From positions 1 through 38,329 of the forward strand of contig CAYROP010000006.1 of assembly GCA_964426075.1 (NCBI GenBank): a stretch of DNA of 38,329 bases. The letters are read 5' to 3'. The notes below the pieces were generated by a model, which saw only the letters and a list, made by a program, of their open reading frames with translations, ran no database searches and was not told where the DNA came from. This stretch comes from CAYQLK01 sp964426075. GTDB lineage: Bacteria > Patescibacteriota > Microgenomatia > CAYQLK01. This document shows, one piece after another, positions 34,370-38,329 of this stretch; within the stretch, counting starts at the first letter, position 1, and each line of letters begins with the position of its first letter. Position numbers and translations under genes: made by a program.

Positions 34370-36747
34370 TTTTAACTAAATCAGATATTAAAAAAATTAA
34401 CGATTTTTGGGAAAAAGAAAATGTATATTTTTCTGATGTAAATTCCAACAAAAAAAAGTTTTATATGTTGGACATGTTTCCATATCCATCAGGTGACGGT
34501 TTACATGTGGGTCATGTTAAGGGTTATGTTGGGACGGATATTTATTCCCGTTATATGAGGATGAAAGATTATGAAGTTTTACATCCAATGGGATGGGATG
34601 CCTTTGGTTTGCCCGCAGAAAATTATGCCATTAAAACAGGTATTAACCCAAAAATAACAACTAAAGAAAATATCAAAAATTTCAAGGAACAGTTTAATTT
34701 GATTGGTCAGTCGTTTGATTGGTCTAAGGAAATAAATACAACAGATCCAAAGTATTATCACTGGACCCAGTGGATATTTTTACAACTATATAAGAAGGGC
34801 TTAGCATATGAGGATTTAACCGAAATAAATTGGTGTCCTAAAGATAAAACTGGTTTAGCAAATGAAGAGGTGGTAAATGGAAAATGTGATAGATGTGGCG
34901 AGTTGGTAGAAAAAAGGGAATTAAAACAGTGGATATTAAAAATAACAGAATATGCTGACAAACTTCTAAACGATTTGGAACTTTTGGATTGGCCTGAATC
35001 GATTAAAACAATGCAGAAGAATTGGATCGGTAAAAGTGATGGATTTGAAGTAGTGTTTGATATATTAAATACTAATAATAGTATAAAAGTATATACTACT
35101 CGTTTAGACACAATATTTGGTGTTAAGGCGATAGTAATCGCTCCTGACCATGAGTTTTCACGCAAAATTATTAGTGAAAATAAGGATTTAAAGGTTGTTA
35201 AAGATATCAAAAGATTTCAGATGCAAAAAAACGATTTTAAGGCTGAAAAAGAAGGTGTTTTCACTAATTATTATTGTGAAAACATTGTAAATAAGGAAAA
35301 AATTCCAGTTTTTGTTTCGAATTATGTTGTATCGGGCTATGGTACAGGGGCAGTGATGGTTGTGCCAGCACACGACGAGAGAGATTTTGAATTTGCAAAA
35401 AAAATCAATCTAGAAATTACCAGGGTTATTCAAGGTGGTGATGATTTGCCATATCTTGATTATGGTCTTTTAATAAATTCTGGAAAATACTCAAATCAGC
35501 ACTCTCATGAAGCGATTGAAAGTATTTTTAATGATTACAAAAAGGCTAACAGAATAACCAAAAAGGTTAATTACAAACTAAGAGATTGGATTTTTTCTCG
35601 ACAAAGATATTGGGGGGAGCCAATACCTTTGGTGCATTGTAAAAAATGTGGTGTTGTGCCTGTTGATGAAGATCAATTGCCGTTACTTTTACCTGAAACT
35701 GATGATTTTTTGCCGACTGATAATGGTAAATCACCATTATCTAAACTAAATGATTGGAAAAGAACCAAATGCCCAAAATGTGGTGGTGACGCTGAAAGGG
35801 AAACACATACAATGCCACAATGGGCTGGTTCTTGTTGGTATTATCTTAGATATTTAAACCCAGATTATGATAAAGGTCCGTTTGAAAAAGAAGTAGCTGA
35901 TAAATGGTTGCCTGTTGATTTCTATGTTGGAGGTGCAGAACATGCTGTATTGCACTTACTTTATGCAAGATTTTGGCACAAGTTTATGTACGACTTGGGG
36001 CTACTTTCAACGAAAGAACCATTTTTTAAATTGAGAAATGTAGGTATGGTCTTGGGGCCAAATGGTGTGAAGATGAGTAAATCTAAAGGTAATGTGATTA
36101 ATCCTAATGAGTATGTTGAGGCTTATGGTCCTGATACGGTTAGGGTTTATGAAATGTTTATGGGACCGTTTGAAAGTGAGGGTATTTGGAGTCCAGAAAG
36201 CGTGGAGGGTGTTAATCGGTTTATTAAGAAGGTCAAGAAGTTTTTTGAAAGTATTACCTGGCAAGAGGAAACCGACAATGAGACATTGTCGAGACTAGCG
36301 ATTTTAACAGGCGTTGTTGAGAGAGGAATTGAGACAATGAGCTTTAATACTGTTGTATCAGCTTATATGGAGTTTTTTAATTACTTATCAGATGGTAATG
36401 CCAGATTGACAAAAGGTGATGGTGAAAGCTTGATTAAGGTTTTGAGTCCATATATGCCGTTTTTAACTGAAAAAATATGGCTTGACTTAGGAAACAAGTC
36501 GTCAGTTCACAAAACTAGCTGGCCTGTTTTTGATGAGGATCTCAAGAAATTAAAGTCGGTTGTGATTCCTGTTCAGGTAAATGGAAAAAGAAGATTTGAA
36601 GTTCAAGTTGAGTCCGGATTAGATCAGAGTGCGACTGAGAGCATTGTTAAACAGACAGAGGAATATCGAAGATACCAGCTTGATAAGGCAACTAAAATAA
36701 TTTTTGTGTCAGACAAAATTATTAACTATATCGTAAAGATTAATTAG
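34366..36747 (+). CDS. leuS: leucyl-tRNA synthetase
   Basis: LeuRS is a class Ia synthetase that attaches leucine to tRNA-Leu. The 793-aa product has the LeuRS signature PYPSGDGLHVGH with the HIGH-type motif HVGH (47-50), a zinc-ribbon insertion (CPKDKTGLANEEVV followed by KCDRCGE), the CP1 editing domain (TRLDTIFGVKAIVIAPDHE, GTGAVMVVPAHDERD), a second cysteine pair set (CKKCG, CPKCGG) and KMSKS (569-573). The anticodon-binding domain is short and the C-terminal domain compact, so it is at the small end of the family (usually 800-870 aa). The ATG at 34366 gives the expected N-terminus and overlaps the stop of the leader ORF. A SprT-like gene follows 13 nt downstream. Confidence 0.97.
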   Translation: MILTKSDIKKINDFWEKENVYFSDVNSNKKKFYMLDMFPYPSGDGLHVGHVKGYVGTDIYSRYMRMKDYEVLHPMGWDAFGLPAENYAIKTGINPKITTKENIKNFKEQFNLIGQSFDWSKEINTTDPKYYHWTQWIFLQLYKKGLAYEDLTEINWCPKDKTGLANEEVVNGKCDRCGELVEKRELKQWILKITEYADKLLNDLELLDWPESIKTMQKNWIGKSDGFEVVFDILNTNNSIKVYTTRLDTIFGVKAIVIAPDHEFSRKIISENKDLKVVKDIKRFQMQKNDFKAEKEGVFTNYYCENIVNKEKIPVFVSNYVVSGYGTGAVMVVPAHDERDFEFAKKINLEITRVIQGGDDLPYLDYGLLINSGKYSNQHSHEAIESIFNDYKKANRITKKVNYKLRDWIFSRQRYWGEPIPLVHCKKCGVVPVDEDQLPLLLPETDDFLPTDNGKSPLSKLNDWKRTKCPKCGGDAERETHTMPQWAGSCWYYLRYLNPDYDKGPFEKEVADKWLPVDFYVGGAEHAVLHLLYARFWHKFMYDLGLLSTKEPFFKLRNVGMVLGPNGVKMSKSKGNVINPNEYVEAYGPDTVRVYEMFMGPFESEGIWSPESVEGVNRFIKKVKKFFESITWQEETDNETLSRLAILTGVVERGIETMSFNTVVSAYMEFFNYLSDGNARLTKGDGESLIKVLSPYMPFLTEKIWLDLGNKSSVHKTSWPVFDEDLKKLKSVVIPVQVNGKRRFEVQVESGLDQSATESIVKQTEEYRRYQLDKATKIIFVSDKIINYIVKIN

Positions 36748-36760
36748 TTCGGATAAAAAA

Positions 36761-37183
36761 GTGGATAGAGATAATTTGTGGTTAAAAACTAGACTAGAGC
36801 ATTTATGGGCAAGATATTTTCCTGATTTGGAAAAATCGAATACTGTGATGGTTACATTTGGTAGGTATGCTAAGTTTCGTTTTGCATCGATTAAATACCA
36901 ACAAAAATCTATTTTTGCTAAAGGTGTAACTGTAATTACGGTAAGTTCGATGTTTAAGAGCCGTGAGGTTCCGGAGGAGGTAGTGCTTTATTCACTAGCT
37001 CACGAGCTTGCGCATTATGCTCACGGGTTTTCGTCCTCCAAAAGCAAAAAACATAAACATCCACATAAGGGTGGCGTGGTTGATAGAGAGATTGAATCCC
37101 GCGGTTTAGGTATTTTGGTCAAATCGTATAAAGATTGGCTTAAAGAATATCGCCAAATGATTCGGGAGGGACGGGAAGTTTAG
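36761..37183 (+). CDS. SprT-like zinc metalloprotease family protein
   Basis: The 140-aa product starts with GTG and carries HELAH (81-85), the HExxH zinc-binding motif, followed by HPHKGGVVDREIESRG that could provide a third ligand. The rest (WARYFPDLEKSNTVMVTFGRYAKFRFASIKY) fits the short SprT/YgjP-like bacterial fold. Eukaryotic relatives cut DNA-protein cross-links; the bacterial role is not settled. It lies 13 nt after leuS and is probably co-transcribed. Confidence 0.75.
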   Translation: MDRDNLWLKTRLEHLWARYFPDLEKSNTVMVTFGRYAKFRFASIKYQQKSIFAKGVTVITVSSMFKSREVPEEVVLYSLAHELAHYAHGFSSSKSKKHKHPHKGGVVDREIESRGLGILVKSYKDWLKEYRQMIREGREV

Positions 37184-37271
37184 TGTTTAGTGGTTTGATT
37201 TTTGAACTTAACTCGATTAGTCTAGTTTTTTAGATAATCAAGTCGAACTAAAAAACTGCCTGTTAATAAAA

Positions 37272-38329
37272 ATGGGCAAATTTTGGTTGGTGGTACTAAT
37301 TCTGATATTGGTGGCAATGTTTAGATCAACCGTATTGGTCGAACAAAAGTACGGTGTTGGTGATTTGACGATAAACAATGAGTTGAAGGTAAATAGTTAT
37401 CCAGAATTTTCAAAAAATGTTCAGTATTTTGATACTGATTTTGGAAGACTGGTAACTGAAAGGTGGCCAAAATACGAAAAGGGTGAGGCTTTGCTTGTTA
37501 AAGGAAACTATTTAATAGAAAAGGACGCTATTTGGTTTCCTGAGGTTAGGTCTGTAGCTAAACCAACAGGAATTCAGAGACTCCTTAATTCAATAAGAAG
37601 TGGAATTACAGAGAAAATTAATCATTATTTTGATCATAAATCAGCGGAATTGATTCTGGGAATGTTGATTGGTCAGAATGATTTGACGCCTGATTTATCA
37701 GAACAGCTTAAGCGTTCTGGAGTAATACATATTGTTGTAGTTTCAGGACAGAATTTGACAATGCTTTTTGCATTTCTTGCGGTTTGGGGTAAGTTCACAA
37801 AAAGAAAAATTTTCTTGACAATTTCAGTTTTAATTTTAAGTATTTATGTGTTTTTGGTTGGGATGGATCCCCCAGTAGTCAGGGCATACTTGATGATCCT
37901 GGTGGTTATTCTGTCAGAATTATTGGGTAGAAAATATTCGAGTATTCAGGCTCTGGTTTTGACGGCAGCAGTGATGGTGGCATACGACCCCATATATATT
38001 GGAGAGGTTTCGTTCAGGTTGTCGTTCCTTGCTTCCTTAGGGGTTTTGGTTGGCATAAAAGTAACAACTCTATTAAATATGCACCAAAAAGGCGTTTTTA
38101 AGTATTTAGTGGAGGTTTATATCACAAGTTTTTTTGCCTGGCTTATGACTGCGCCGGTAATAATTATAAGTTTTGGATCGTTAAGTGTGGTTGCACCGAT
38201 AGTTAATCTTTTGGTGCTATGGTTGGTACCAGTAATTATGGTGGGTGGTGTGGTGTTTGTTCTGATACCTGATTTTTTGGCAAGTTTTGTTAGTTATTTT
38301 TTACAGATTTTATTAAACGGTTTTTTGGA
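37272..38329 (+). CDS. comEC: ComEC/Rec2-type DNA uptake channel protein, 3' end outside the window
   Basis: An open frame from ATG 37272 runs to the end of the window (352 codons, no stop). It has an N-terminal membrane helix (FWLVVLILILVAMF), a soluble OB-like segment, then the ComEC core: LKRSGVIHIVVVSGQNLTML, corresponding to the family's HxxxxSGxH/N region, and several membrane helices (VFLVGMDPPVVRAYLMILVVI, EVSFRLSFLASLGVLVGI). ComEC forms the inner-membrane channel for incoming single-stranded DNA in natural transformation. CPR bacteria often keep competence genes, which would help a reduced cell obtain nucleotides or new DNA. The part in the window lacks any C-terminal metallo-beta-lactamase-like domain, which may lie beyond the edge. 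Confidence 0.9.
   Translation, partial: MGKFWLVVLILILVAMFRSTVLVEQKYGVGDLTINNELKVNSYPEFSKNVQYFDTDFGRLVTERWPKYEKGEALLVKGNYLIEKDAIWFPEVRSVAKPTGIQRLLNSIRSGITEKINHYFDHKSAELILGMLIGQNDLTPDLSEQLKRSGVIHIVVVSGQNLTMLFAFLAVWGKFTKRKIFLTISVLILSIYVFLVGMDPPVVRAYLMILVVILSELLGRKYSSIQALVLTAAVMVAYDPIYIGEVSFRLSFLASLGVLVGIKVTTLLNMHQKGVFKYLVEVYITSFFAWLMTAPVIIISFGSLSVVAPIVNLLVLWLVPVIMVGGVVFVLIPDFLASFVSYFLQILLNGFL

Overview
The window looks like part of a chromosome from an AT-rich, small-genome bacterium of the Patescibacteria (Candidate Phyla Radiation); this is inference. The supporting signs are trimmed housekeeping proteins (Obg without its C-terminal domain, radA next to a yacL-like gene with no disA between them), weak or absent Shine-Dalgarno sequences with consensus promoters close to start codons, and very large membrane-anchored beta-rich surface proteins next to a sortase/LPXTG pair, with no outer-membrane genes.

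Left part (1-11665, all plus strand): radA and a PIN/TRAM membrane protein; an 800-bp gap holding what looks like a structured non-coding RNA gene with its own promoter and a strong terminator; a LysM-sortase protein and, directly after it, an LPKTG surface protein. These last two share a CCTATAGTA element abutting the -35 box. Then come rho, a LysM/M23 peptidoglycan hydrolase, obg, tRNA-Ala(GGC) and a stand-alone NIF3-insert (PII-like) protein that starts 4 nt after the tRNA.

Middle part (11672-33589, all minus strand): a cell-surface island. In transcription order it has a membrane O-antigen-ligase-like protein with TPRs, then an apparent six-gene operon (31248 to 18230) closed by an intrinsic terminator: a 2559-aa surface protein, a DUF916-like anchored protein, three tandem paralogous secreted proteins of about 350 aa, and a second DUF916-like protein. 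A small Pro/Thr-rich anchored protein and an 1808-aa surface protein with an N-terminal tyrosine-recombinase-type core-binding domain follow. The gene mix resembles the WxL/csc cell-surface complexes of Gram-positive bacteria, with the terminal Trp of the WxL motif replaced by Tyr. The three paralogs show clear mosaic recombination, and a (CGAAC)12 microsatellite lies in the operon's 3' end.

Right part (33635-38329, plus strand): a 730-bp AT-rich gap, leuS preceded by an overlapping nine-codon leader ORF, a SprT-like metalloprotease, and the start of comEC running off the window.

The strongest candidates for undescribed biology are the Tyr-variant csc-like operon with its recombining paralogs, the unidentified structured RNA carrying a duplicated motif next to the sortase locus, and the recombinase-domain/surface-protein fusion.
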